NCBI RefSeq assembly: GCF_023555375.1
Contig: NZ_JAJSEE010000001.1
Location: 1 to 64,000, forward strand
DNA length: 64,000 nt
Reading direction: 5' to 3'
From: Guyparkeria hydrothermalis
GTDB lineage: Bacteria > Pseudomonadota > Gammaproteobacteria > Halothiobacillales > Halothiobacillaceae
Part shown: in pieces, positions 55,436 through 63,307 of the stretch
Layout of the letters: each line of letters begins with the position of its first letter
Position numbering within the stretch: position 1 is the first letter of the stretch
Notes under the pieces: model-generated
What the model saw: only the letters and a program-made list of their open reading frames with translations
The model's database searches: none
Told to the model about the DNA's origin: nothing
Position numbers and translations under genes: made by a program

Positions 55436-56920
55436 ATGGCCGGCATGAAGGCAGGTCTCGAGCTTCGCCTGGGCCAGTCGCTGGCCATGACGCCGCAGTT
55501 GCAGCAGTCCATCCGCCTGCTGCAGCTCTCCACGCTGGAGCTGAGCCTGGAGATCCAGCAGGCGCTGGACAGCAACCCGCTCCTGGAAGTGGCCGAGGAC
55601 GAGCGCGAGGAGGACGAGGCGACCGAGGCGACCACCGCCGAGGAACAGGACCCCGGCGCCCAGGCCGGCGAGGAACTGCTCGAGGATCGCAAGGACAAGT
55701 CGGCCGACGAGGACTTGGTGGTCGATTCCTCCTGGGACGACTACTACGAGTCCGACGGCAGCACCGCCCTGAGCGCCAGCGCCCCGGGCGAGGACTACGA
55801 CCCCTTCGCCACGCAATCGACGGGTGAGGACAACCTCCGCGACCATCTGCTCAGCCAGGTCCATCTCGCCTCCCTCTCGGACACCGACCGTCGCATCGCC
55901 ACCGCGCTGATCGAGTCGCTCGAGCCCTCCGGCTATCTCGAGGAACCGCTGGAGGAGATCGTGGCCATGCTCGCCGAGGACCTGCCGGGAATCGACACCG
56001 AGGAGGTGGAGGCCACGCTCCACTACATCCAGCAGCTCGACCCGGTCGGGGTGGCGGCGCGATCGCTGGCCGAATGCCTGACCATCCAGATTGACCAGCA
56101 TCACGCCGACGACCCGGCGGCCGACGATGCCCGCGCCCTGCTCGAGGGCGACTGGCTCGAGGCCATCGCCCGGCGCGAGCTGCCGCAGGTGATCAAGGGG
56201 CTGGGTATCAGCCGCGAGCGGCTCGAGGCCGCCCTCCGCCTGATCCAGGTGCTCGATCCCCGCCCGGGGCTGTCGATCGGCGACACCGCCGCCGACTACA
56301 TCAAGCCGGACGTGATCGTCACCCACCGCGAGGATGGCTGGCATGTCGACCTCAACCCCGAAATCGCCCCGCGCCTACGCGTGAACCAGACCTACGCCAG
56401 CCTCATCGACCGCTCCAGCCGCGGCAAGGACGCGACCTACATCCGCAACCACCTCCAGGAGGCCCGCTGGTTCATCAAGAGCCTGAGGAGCCGCAACGAG
56501 TCGTTGCTGAACGTGGCCCGGGAGATCGTGCGCCGCCAGATCGAGTTCTTCGAGCAGGGCGAGATCGCAATGAAACCGCTGGTGCTGCGCGAGATCGCCG
56601 AGACACTCGAACTGCACGAATCGACGGTCAGCCGGGTCACCACCAACAAGTACATGCTCACCCCGCGGGGCGTGTTCGAATTCAAGTATTTCTTCTCCAG
56701 CCACGTCGGCACCAGTGACGGGGGCGAATGTTCGGCCACCGCCATCCGCGCCCGCATCAAGAAGCTCGTCGAGGAAGAAAATCCCAAGAAGCCCTTGAGC
56801 GACGCCAAGATTGCGACCATGCTTGGAGACGAGGGGATCGACGTCGCGCGACGCACGATCGCCAAGTACCGCGAGGCGATGGGAATCGCCTCGTCAACAG
56901 ACCGCAAGCGACTGATATAA
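55436..56920 (+). CDS. rpoN: RNA polymerase sigma-54 factor
   Basis: Alternative sigma factor for -24/-12 promoters that needs enhancer-binding ATPases. The 494 residues have region I (LGQSLAMTPQLQQSIRLLQL), an acidic region II (about 50-135), the core-binding region, and the C-terminal RpoN box ARRTIAKYREAMGI. The ATG at 55436 with GGAGGC upstream is chosen over a 36-codon frame extension. It leads hpf-ptsN-hprK-rapZ, though element C separates it from lptB. Confidence 0.96.
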   Translation: MAGMKAGLELRLGQSLAMTPQLQQSIRLLQLSTLELSLEIQQALDSNPLLEVAEDEREEDEATEATTAEEQDPGAQAGEELLEDRKDKSADEDLVVDSSWDDYYESDGSTALSASAPGEDYDPFATQSTGEDNLRDHLLSQVHLASLSDTDRRIATALIESLEPSGYLEEPLEEIVAMLAEDLPGIDTEEVEATLHYIQQLDPVGVAARSLAECLTIQIDQHHADDPAADDARALLEGDWLEAIARRELPQVIKGLGISRERLEAALRLIQVLDPRPGLSIGDTAADYIKPDVIVTHREDGWHVDLNPEIAPRLRVNQTYASLIDRSSRGKDATYIRNHLQEARWFIKSLRSRNESLLNVAREIVRRQIEFFEQGEIAMKPLVLREIAETLELHESTVSRVTTNKYMLTPRGVFEFKYFFSSHVGTSDGGECSATAIRARIKKLVEEENPKKPLSDAKIATMLGDEGIDVARRTIAKYREAMGIASSTDRKRLI

Positions 56921-56942
56921 CGCACTTATTAAGGAGCGGCAC

Positions 56943-57236
56943 ATGCAGATAGACATCACCGGTCATCACGTCGACGTCACTGAGGCACTCAAGGCCCACG
57001 TCCACGACAAGTTCACGCGCCTTGAGCGTCACTTCGACAAGCTGGTGGATATCCACGTCATCCTGACTATCGAGCGCAAGGAAGCCCAGAAGGCCGAGGC
57101 CAACCTCCATGTCAGCGGGCAGGACATGCACGCCGAGGCCGTCACCGACGACATGTATGCCTCCATCGACGCCATGATCAACAAGCTCGACCGGCAGATC
57201 GTCAAGCACAAGGAAAAGCTGACCAGCCACCGCTGA
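56943..57236 (+). CDS. hpf: Ribosome hibernation promoting factor, short form
   Basis: Binds the 30S decoding region of idle ribosomes to form 100S dimers. At 97 residues it is the short HPF/YfiA class: MQIDITGHHVDVTEALKAHV and EAVTDDMYASIDAMINKLDR. AAGGAG precedes the ATG, which lies 22 bases past rpoN. A GC-rich perfect hairpin (57243-57266, CCCGCCGGC arms) follows the stop but has no T-run. Confidence 0.95.
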   Translation: MQIDITGHHVDVTEALKAHVHDKFTRLERHFDKLVDIHVILTIERKEAQKAEANLHVSGQDMHAEAVTDDMYASIDAMINKLDRQIVKHKEKLTSHR

Positions 57237-57317
57237 GCTGGCCCCGCCGGCCCGATCGCCGGCGGGCTGACGGAAGGAAGCCGACCGACAACGGCCTCCG
57301 TCTCGTCCGGATCGGTG

Positions 57318-57345
57318 TTGCACCGCAGGCGCAACACGCTATGAT
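57318..57345 (+). promoter_or_regulatory. Predicted sigma-70 promoter of ptsN
   Basis: TTGCAC (57318-57323), 16-base spacer and TATGAT (57340-57345), in the 181-base gap after hpf. The sequence TATGATGCGCGC has a close match (TATGATGCACGC, 60099-60110) ahead of the EIIA/HPr pair, suggesting a shared promoter type. Confidence 0.5.
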
Positions 57346-57417
57346 GCGCGCCGATTCAACCATTCCCGCCCCGACCCGCGAGCGATCCTCGCGGACCGTC
57401 GACCGACAGGGTGCTTA

Positions 57418-57900
57418 ATGAATACTGCCGAGCTGTTTCCGATCCACCACATCCGGATCGACGAGCTGTACCAGAGCCGCAAGCGGGTTCTGGAGGTGCT
57501 CTCCGGCCTGCTCGCCGACGACGAACTCGGTGGCCAACAGGCCACCCGCATCTTCGAGGCGTTGGTCGCCCGCGAACGGCTGGGCTGCACGGCAATCGGT
57601 CATGGCATCGCCGTCCCCCACGGCCGGGTCGACGACATCCTGACCCCGCGTGGCGCATTGATCCGGCTGCGCGAAGGCGTCGATTTCGGTGCCCCCGATG
57701 GCGCACCGGTCACCCTGGTCATCGGCCTGGTCATCCCCGAGGATTGCCCGGAGCAACACCTGGAGATTCTCGGCCGCCTGGCACGCCACCTCAACGATGC
57801 CGACGAGCGCGACACCCTCATGGAAGCGCAGAGCGCCGAGCGTGTCCAGGCACTGATGGTAGAGTGGCTCAAGGACAGCGCGGAAGCGACCGCGAGCTAA
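57418..57900 (+). CDS. ptsN: Nitrogen-PTS EIIA component (EIIA-Ntr)
   Basis: Regulatory phosphocarrier of the nitrogen PTS that controls potassium, phosphate and other functions according to its phosphorylation state. The 160 residues carry the fructose-type EIIA domain with the active His in GIAVPHGRVDDI. The TAA stop at 57898-57900 abuts the first base of inverted-repeat element B. Confidence 0.95.
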   Translation: MNTAELFPIHHIRIDELYQSRKRVLEVLSGLLADDELGGQQATRIFEALVARERLGCTAIGHGIAVPHGRVDDILTPRGALIRLREGVDFGAPDGAPVTLVIGLVIPEDCPEQHLEILGRLARHLNDADERDTLMEAQSAERVQALMVEWLKDSAEATAS

Positions 57901-58168
57901 GGGAAGGTCTGCACGAATCCGATACCGCTCTGCGCGCCTTGGGTCGGGCAGATACAAGGCGACCGTCCGCCGCGGAAGAGTTATTCTCTCTCCAAGGACG
58001 GCAACACCGCAGGTGCCCGACCCAAGGCGCGCAGAGCGGGGCTTGTCGAGCCGCCCGTGCTCCGCGTTACGATGTCTTGACGTGACCACCGGTACGCCGG
58101 CGACATCGCGCCTCGATCACGAACGGCTCGCCAAGCCAGAGTGGCATCGGATTCGCGCAGACCTTCCC
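57901..58168. mobile_element. Miniature inverted-repeat element, copy B (268 bp)
   Basis: Terminal repeats begin GGGAAGGTCTGCACGAATCC at 57901 and, inverted, end at 58168 with two changes over about 26 bp. TAA is present on both flanks. A second, internal inverted repeat of 23 bp is perfect (57928-57950 with 58014-58036) and encloses a core shared with copy D (57963-58010). The element separates ptsN from hprK, which are adjacent in many relatives. The interior has no plausible gene. Confidence 0.8.
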
Positions 58169-58213
58169 TAAGCCGGGCCCAGGCCCGACCATCGGCTCTC
58201 GAACGGGCAGGCC

Positions 58214-59179
58214 ATGATCCCGAGTTTCACCTACCAACACCTCCCCTCCAATGCGGGTGACGCCGACTGGCAGCAGGCACTGCCGGCCGACTGGGACGCC
58301 CCGGTCGCCGACGATCAGCGCCTGCTCGGCCCGGCCAACCCGTGGATCCCAACGCGCGTCGCGTTGATTTCACCTTCGCTACGCCACTACCTGCAATGTG
58401 GCGAGGAATGCCTCGAGCGCGCCAACGGTCCAGTCTCGGCGATCAGCGCCCCCCGGGTGATCATCCTCAGCCAGGCCCACGCCGACGTGCTGACCGACTG
58501 GCTCGACCGCCACGCCGCCGCGCCGAGCACGACGGCCGAAATCCACATCCTGAGCACGCACGAGGACGACGAGACGATTGCCCGTCGCCTGCGTCGCCTC
58601 TGCGGCCGCACCGACGAGGACTGGCGTCACGGAGTGTTCATGGAGATCAGCGGGCTGGGTGTATTGATCCGGGGGGCGGCCGGCATCGGCAAGAGCGAGG
58701 TGGCACTCGAGCTGCTCAGCCGCGGGCATCGGCTGGTGGCGGACGACGCCCCCTGTTTCATGGCCCACGGCGAGGAAGTGACCGGCTCCTGCCCCGATCG
58801 CCTGTTCGGCCTGCTGGAGGTGCGTGGCATCGGCATCGTGGATATCGGCGAGCTGTTCGGCAGCAACGCGCTTAAGGCACGCAAGTACCTGCGCCTGATC
58901 GTCGACCTATACCCCGCCGATGCCGGCCGGCGCATCGGCGCCGACGAACGGTTGTTCGGCGACCGGGGCAACGAGCGGGTCGCCGGACAGAGCATCCCGG
59001 TGTGGCGGCTGCCGGTGGCCCCGGGGCGCAACCTCGCCGTGCTGCTGGAGACGATCGTGCGGCAGCGCAACCTCGAACGCCAACGTGGCGGCCAGCCGAC
59101 CAGCCCGCGGATCGCCAAGCTGTTCGCCGGGGGCGTGATCCCCGCCCGGCCCGATGAAAAGCCGGAGCCCTGGTCATGA
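58214..59179 (+). CDS. hprK: HPr kinase/phosphorylase
   Basis: Phosphorylates and dephosphorylates HPr on its regulatory serine in response to energy state. The 321 residues show the P-loop RGAAGIGKSEVALELL and the family signature LLEVRGIGIVDI. The C-terminal K4 loop and helix are intact. Start codes MIPSFTYQHL after a moderate Shine-Dalgarno. Its HPr substrate is encoded 1.4 kb downstream. Overlaps rapZ by 4 bases (ATGA). Confidence 0.95.
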   Translation: MIPSFTYQHLPSNAGDADWQQALPADWDAPVADDQRLLGPANPWIPTRVALISPSLRHYLQCGEECLERANGPVSAISAPRVIILSQAHADVLTDWLDRHAAAPSTTAEIHILSTHEDDETIARRLRRLCGRTDEDWRHGVFMEISGLGVLIRGAAGIGKSEVALELLSRGHRLVADDAPCFMAHGEEVTGSCPDRLFGLLEVRGIGIVDIGELFGSNALKARKYLRLIVDLYPADAGRRIGADERLFGDRGNERVAGQSIPVWRLPVAPGRNLAVLLETIVRQRNLERQRGGQPTSPRIAKLFAGGVIPARPDEKPEPWS

Positions 59180-60057
59180 ACCGTGCCGTGCCCCGGCTGA
59201 TACTCGTGACGGGCCAGTCCGGTTCCGGCAAGTCCGTGGCACTGGCCGCGCTCGAGGACAGCGGCTTCTACTGCATCGACAACCTGCCGCCCGACCTGCT
59301 CGATCACCTGGCGGAGAGTTACCTCGAAGGCGGCATCGTCGCCCGCGGCATCGCGATCAGCATCGATGCCCGCGCCCCCGAAAAGTCGCTCGCGAACCTG
59401 CCGGACCGGATCGACCGCCTCAAGGAGCGTCTGCCGCAACTCGAGATCAGCAGCCTCTTCCTCGAGGCCGACCGGCAACGCCTGATCACCCGGTTTTCCG
59501 AGACCCGGCGGCGCCACCCGCTCTCCTACCAGATCGAGAACCTGGTCGAGGCGATCGCGCGCGAGGGACAGCTGTTGATGCCGATTCGCGCCTACGCGGA
59601 CCTGGTCATCGACACCAGCTTGACCACGGTCCACCAGCTGCGCGAGGACGTGCGCTCTCGTCTGATCGGCGAGAAGGAGGCCGGGCCCCGAATCCTGATC
59701 CAGTCGTTCGGCTTCAAGTTCGGCATCCCGCTGGATTCGGACTTTCTCTTCGACGTGCGCTTTTTGCCCAACCCGCACTGGGACACCTCGCTCAGACCGC
59801 ACAGCGGGCTCGACCAGGCCGTGGTGGAATACCTGGAGCAACACCCGGTCACCCACGAGACGCGCACCCGCATCGGTGAATTCCTCGCCCACATGCTCAC
59901 CCAGGCAAGTCGCAGCGATCGCAGCTATCTGACCTGCTCGATCGGCTGCACGGGCGGCAAGCATCGCTCGGTCTACCTGGTCGAGCAGATCGCTCGCGAC
60001 CTGCGACCGGCGTTCGCCAACCTGGTGGTTCGACACCGTGATCTCGGCAACCACTGA
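59176..60057 (+). CDS. rapZ: RNase adapter / nucleotide-binding protein RapZ
   Basis: In E. coli it binds GlmZ RNA and directs RNase E to it, linking amino-sugar supply to glmS. The 293 residues have Walker A VTGQSGSGKSVALAALEDSG and the C-terminal RNA-binding region with SIGCTGGKHRSVYLVEQIA. Located between hprK and the EIIA/HPr pair. Confidence 0.95.
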   Translation: MNRAVPRLILVTGQSGSGKSVALAALEDSGFYCIDNLPPDLLDHLAESYLEGGIVARGIAISIDARAPEKSLANLPDRIDRLKERLPQLEISSLFLEADRQRLITRFSETRRRHPLSYQIENLVEAIAREGQLLMPIRAYADLVIDTSLTTVHQLREDVRSRLIGEKEAGPRILIQSFGFKFGIPLDSDFLFDVRFLPNPHWDTSLRPHSGLDQAVVEYLEQHPVTHETRTRIGEFLAHMLTQASRSDRSYLTCSIGCTGGKHRSVYLVEQIARDLRPAFANLVVRHRDLGNH

Positions 60058-60143
60058 GGCCATGCGGTCAGCCGCCCTGCCCCGCGCCGGTTTTTCGGTA
60101 TGATGCACGCTTTGCCGAGCGCGATTGAGGAATCACTCCCGCA

Positions 60144-60545
60144 ATGACCGTCGGAATCCTGCTGATTTGTCACAACGATATCGGGGGCCAGTTGATCGAG
60201 ACGGCCACCGACATGCTCGAACGTCTGCCCACCCGGCTCGAGCACCTCGACGTGCGTCAGGACGACGACCCGATCGACCTGCTGAATGCCGCGCGTCGCC
60301 GCGTCACCGACCTCGACAGCGGCGAGGGGGTGCTGGTGATGACCGACATGTACGGCTCGACCCCGTCGAACATCGCCCACCGGCTGCTGGACCAGCACGA
60401 GGTGCAGGTGCTCTCGGGCGTGAACCTTCCCATGCTCGTCCGCGCCCTGAACTATCCGCGCCTGCCGCTCGACGAGATGACGGCGAAGGCCTGCAGCGGC
60501 GGGCGCGAGGGCATCATCCAGGAAGGAGCGACCGACCGGCCATGA
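60144..60545 (+). CDS. Mannose-type PTS EIIA component
   Basis: Single-domain EIIA of the mannose/sorbose class, 133 residues, without EIIB or EIIC partners. The active histidine is at residue 10 (GILLICHNDIGGQLIE); MTDMYGSTPSNIAHRLL is a typical second element. A phosphosignalling role rather than sugar transport is inferred. It overlaps the HPr gene by 4 bases. TATGATGC upstream (60099) may be its -10. Confidence 0.92.
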   Translation: MTVGILLICHNDIGGQLIETATDMLERLPTRLEHLDVRQDDDPIDLLNAARRRVTDLDSGEGVLVMTDMYGSTPSNIAHRLLDQHEVQVLSGVNLPMLVRALNYPRLPLDEMTAKACSGGREGIIQEGATDRP

Positions 60546-60832
60546 GCGAGAGCGATCCGACCGCAATCACGCGGGATCTGACCCTGCGCAACCGCCGGGG
60601 CCTGCACGCTCGGGCCGCGGCCCGATTTGCCGCCACGGCCGAGCAGTTCGAGAGCGACGTCGAGGTCGAATTCAACGACCGTCGCGTCAACGGCAAGTCC
60701 ATCATGGGCCTGATGATGCTGGCCGCCGCCTGTGGCAAGACGATCACCGTCACCGCCACCGGCGACGATGCCGCCCGGGCCATCGAGGGCATCGCCGACC
60801 TGGTCGATGCCCGTTTCCACGAATCCGAATGA
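60542..60832 (+). CDS. ptsH: HPr-type phosphocarrier protein
   Basis: HPr family, 96 residues. Catalytic His is in NRRGLHARAAARFA and the regulatory Ser in NGKSIMGLMML, matching the adjacent HprK. The ATG overlaps the EIIA stop (ATGA). Expected Enzyme I does not follow; a short unknown gene does. Confidence 0.95.
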   Translation: MSESDPTAITRDLTLRNRRGLHARAAARFAATAEQFESDVEVEFNDRRVNGKSIMGLMMLAAACGKTITVTATGDDAARAIEGIADLVDARFHESE

Positions 60833-60850
60833 CAGAGCACGGAGTAAAAC

Positions 60851-61180
60851 ATGCAGCGTAGAGGCAACTCAGCGAAAGACGGCTACGTCGGGATCGACAA
60901 CGATCGCGACGGGGGCATGACCTTCCACGGTCGCCTGGTGCTCGACGCACGCGTCTTCGGCCTGATCCCGGAAGACGAGACCTGCGAGGGCTGGGAACTT
61001 GGCCGCCTGCAGGGCCTGGCCGACCGCGTCAATGCCGAATGGGACAAGCACGGCGGCGGCATCCCGAGCCTGCTGCCCGACGACCTGCGAAAGCGCCACG
61101 CCGAAATCTACGAGCGTCAGATGCAAAAGGCCCACGAAGCGGGCTGGGATCCGGACGCCAATCTCGAAGACGAGCAGTAA
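60851..61180 (+). CDS. Unknown protein after HPr
   Basis: I do not recognise this 109-residue protein. It has a central block LDARVFGLIPEDETCEGWEL, then a helical tail (KRHAEIYERQMQKAHEAG). It lacks a signal peptide or TM segment. It starts 18 bases after ptsH and ends the operon, since a strong terminator follows. The single Cys in ETCEGW and the acidic pattern look conserved, but no function can be assigned. In many relatives ptsI occupies this position; this protein has no similarity to Enzyme I. Confidence 0.65.
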   Translation: MQRRGNSAKDGYVGIDNDRDGGMTFHGRLVLDARVFGLIPEDETCEGWELGRLQGLADRVNAEWDKHGGGIPSLLPDDLRKRHAEIYERQMQKAHEAGWDPDANLEDEQ

Positions 61181-61222
61181 AACGACCGGGTTCCCGTCGC
61201 CCGCGACGGCCCCATAAATATC

Positions 61223-61260
61223 AAAAGGCCGCCGGAATCCATGATTCCGGCGGCCTTTTT
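61223..61260. terminator. Strong bidirectional terminator
   Basis: 17-bp perfect stem (61223-61239 with 61243-61259; AAAAGGCCGCCGG arm) with a 3-base loop and T-runs on both strands. It separates the convergent PTS operon and hemL. Confidence 0.93.
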
Positions 61261-61303
61261 GCGTCTTGCGCGCCCACCCCGCGAGGGGGCGGGATCGGAG
61301 CGA

Positions 61304-62593
61304 TCAGCCCGCCATGCGGGCCAGAACGCGTTCGGCGGCGGCGATGGTGGCGTCGATCTCCGCCTCGCCGTGGGCCATCGAGACGAACCCGGCCTCGAAG
61401 GAGGACGGCGCGAAGTAGACCCCCTCGTCGAGCATGCCGTGGAAGAAGGTCTTGAAGGCCTCCTTGTCACAGGCGGTCGCGTCGTTGAAGTTGGCCACGC
61501 GGTCCTTGTCGGTGAAGAACAGGCCGAACATGCCGCCGACGTTCTGGGTGATCATCGGAATGCCGTGCTCCTTGGCCGCCGCGGACAGGCCATCGCAGAG
61601 CGCCTGGGTGCGACGCGCGAGCACGTCGAAGAAGCCCGGCACGCTGATCAGCTCGAGCGTCTTCACGCCCGCGGCCATCGCCATCGGGTTCCCCGAGAGC
61701 GTGCCGGCGTGATAGACCGGCCCCATCGGCGAGATCATCTCCATGATCTCGCGGCGACCACCGAAGGCGCCCACCGGCATGCCGCCGCCGATCACCTTGC
61801 CCATCGTGGTCAGGTCCGGCTTGATGCCGTAATGCGCTTGCGCCCCGCCCAACGCGACGCGGAACCCGGTCATCACCTCGTCGAAGATCAGCACGGCACC
61901 GTAGTCGTCGCAGACCTGGCGCAGGCCCTCGAGGAAGCCCGGCTCCGGCGGGATGCAGTTCATGTTGCCGACCACCGGCTCGACGATGATCGCGGCGACC
62001 TCGTCACCCACTTCCTCGAAGACCTTCTTCACCTGGTCGAGGTTGTTGTACTCGACCGTGGTGGTCAGGTCGGCGAACGCCTTCGGCACGCCCGGCGAGC
62101 TCGGCACGCCATGGGTGAGCGCCCCGGAGCCGGCCTCGACCAGCAGCGAGTCGGAATGGCCGTGGTAGTTGCCCTGGAACTTGACGATGCGGTCGCGGCC
62201 GGTAAAGCCGCGCGCGAGGCGAATGGCGCTCATGGTCGCCTCGGTGCCCGAGGACGTCAGGCGCACCATGTCCATCGACGGCACCAGCTCGCAGAGCAGA
62301 TCGGCCATGCGCGTCTCGCTGACCGTCGGCGCCCCGAACGACAGGCCGCTCTTGGCCGCCTCGCGGACCGCGTCGATCACCTCGGGATGCGCGTGACCCA
62401 GGATCATCGGCCCCCAGGAACCGACGTAGTCGATGTAGGCCTGGTCGTGCTCGTCGAAAAAGCGTGCGCCCTCGGCGCGCTTGACGAAGACGGGATCGCC
62501 GCCGACCGAACCGAAGGCACGCACCGGCGAATTCACCCCACCGGGGATGTGGGCCTGGGCGCGTTCGAACAGCTCGTGGTTGGATGCGGTCAT
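61304..62593 (-). CDS. hemL: Glutamate-1-semialdehyde 2,1-aminomutase
   Basis: PLP enzyme that forms 5-aminolevulinate, the step after HemA. The 429 residues show [17 protein letters not shown] at the start, FDEVMTGFR (PLP Asp) and the Schiff-base Lys in [17 protein letters not shown]. It is the last gene of a possible glk-thiE-hemL run (72-base gap to thiE). Confidence 0.96.
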   Translation of the reverse strand: MTASNHELFERAQAHIPGGVNSPVRAFGSVGGDPVFVKRAEGARFFDEHDQAYIDYVGSWGPMILGHAHPEVIDAVREAAKSGLSFGAPTVSETRMADLLCELVPSMDMVRLTSSGTEATMSAIRLARGFTGRDRIVKFQGNYHGHSDSLLVEAGSGALTHGVPSSPGVPKAFADLTTTVEYNNLDQVKKVFEEVGDEVAAIIVEPVVGNMNCIPPEPGFLEGLRQVCDDYGAVLIFDEVMTGFRVALGGAQAHYGIKPDLTTMGKVIGGGMPVGAFGGRREIMEMISPMGPVYHAGTLSGNPMAMAAGVKTLELISVPGFFDVLARRTQALCDGLSAAAKEHGIPMITQNVGGMFGLFFTDKDRVANFNDATACDKEAFKTFFHGMLDEGVYFAPSSFEAGFVSMAHGEAEIDATIAAAERVLARMAG

Positions 62594-62665
62594 CTGGGGA
62601 TTCTCCGGATCGTGATGAGTTCTTGAAACCTAGGAAATGGGGACACGGCGTTTGCGGGTGTCGGA

Positions 62666-63307
62666 TCAGGCCGCCACCATGGCCCGCGTCAGCGACTCGG
62701 CGGCGGCGCGGATATCGGAGGCGGCAAACACCTCGCTGATTACCGCGATCATGTCGGGGCGATGCACCATCAAGTCCGCCACGTTGCTCGCCGTGATGCC
62801 GCCGATGCCACACACGGGGCGGCCGAGGGTCTCCCGGGCCCAGCCGAGTACGTCGGCGGGCGCCCCGGGGGCATGCGGCTTGGTCGGCGACGGGAACATG
62901 GCCCCGAAGGCCAGGTAGTCGGCCCCTTCCGCCGCGGCACGCTCGGCCCGAAGCCGGTCAGCATAGCAAGACACGCCGATGATCGCATCGAGCCCGGCGG
63001 CCTCGAAACGCGCCCGCGTGTCCATCAGCGCGTCGTCGTCACGCCCGAGGTGCACGCCGTCGGCCCCAACCTCGATCGCCAGGGACACGTCGTCGTTGAC
63101 GATGAACACCCGGCCGTGACGACGACACAGCTCGGCAAGCGCCGCGGCCTCGTCTCGGCGTCGAGCGACCTCATCGCTCTTGTCGCGGTACTGGACGATG
63201 CGCGCCCCGCCCTCGATCGCCTCGGCCACCGCGCCGACGAGCGCCTCGCGCTGGAACCGGGTGGTGTCGGTGATCACGTACAGTCCGCTCAGGTCGTCAC
63301 GGCTCAT
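62666..63307 (-). CDS. thiE: Thiamine-phosphate synthase
   Basis: Joins HMP-PP and thiazole phosphate to give thiamine phosphate. The 213 residues show QYRDKSDEVARRRDE (pyrophosphate site), VNDDVSLAIEVGADGVHLG and GIGGITASNV. No TPP riboswitch is seen upstream, where the gene overlaps the glucokinase stop by 4 bases. Confidence 0.95.
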   Translation of the reverse strand: MSRDDLSGLYVITDTTRFQREALVGAVAEAIEGGARIVQYRDKSDEVARRRDEAAALAELCRRHGRVFIVNDDVSLAIEVGADGVHLGRDDDALMDTRARFEAAGLDAIIGVSCYADRLRAERAAAEGADYLAFGAMFPSPTKPHAPGAPADVLGWARETLGRPVCGIGGITASNVADLMVHRPDMIAVISEVFAASDIRAAAESLTRAMVAA

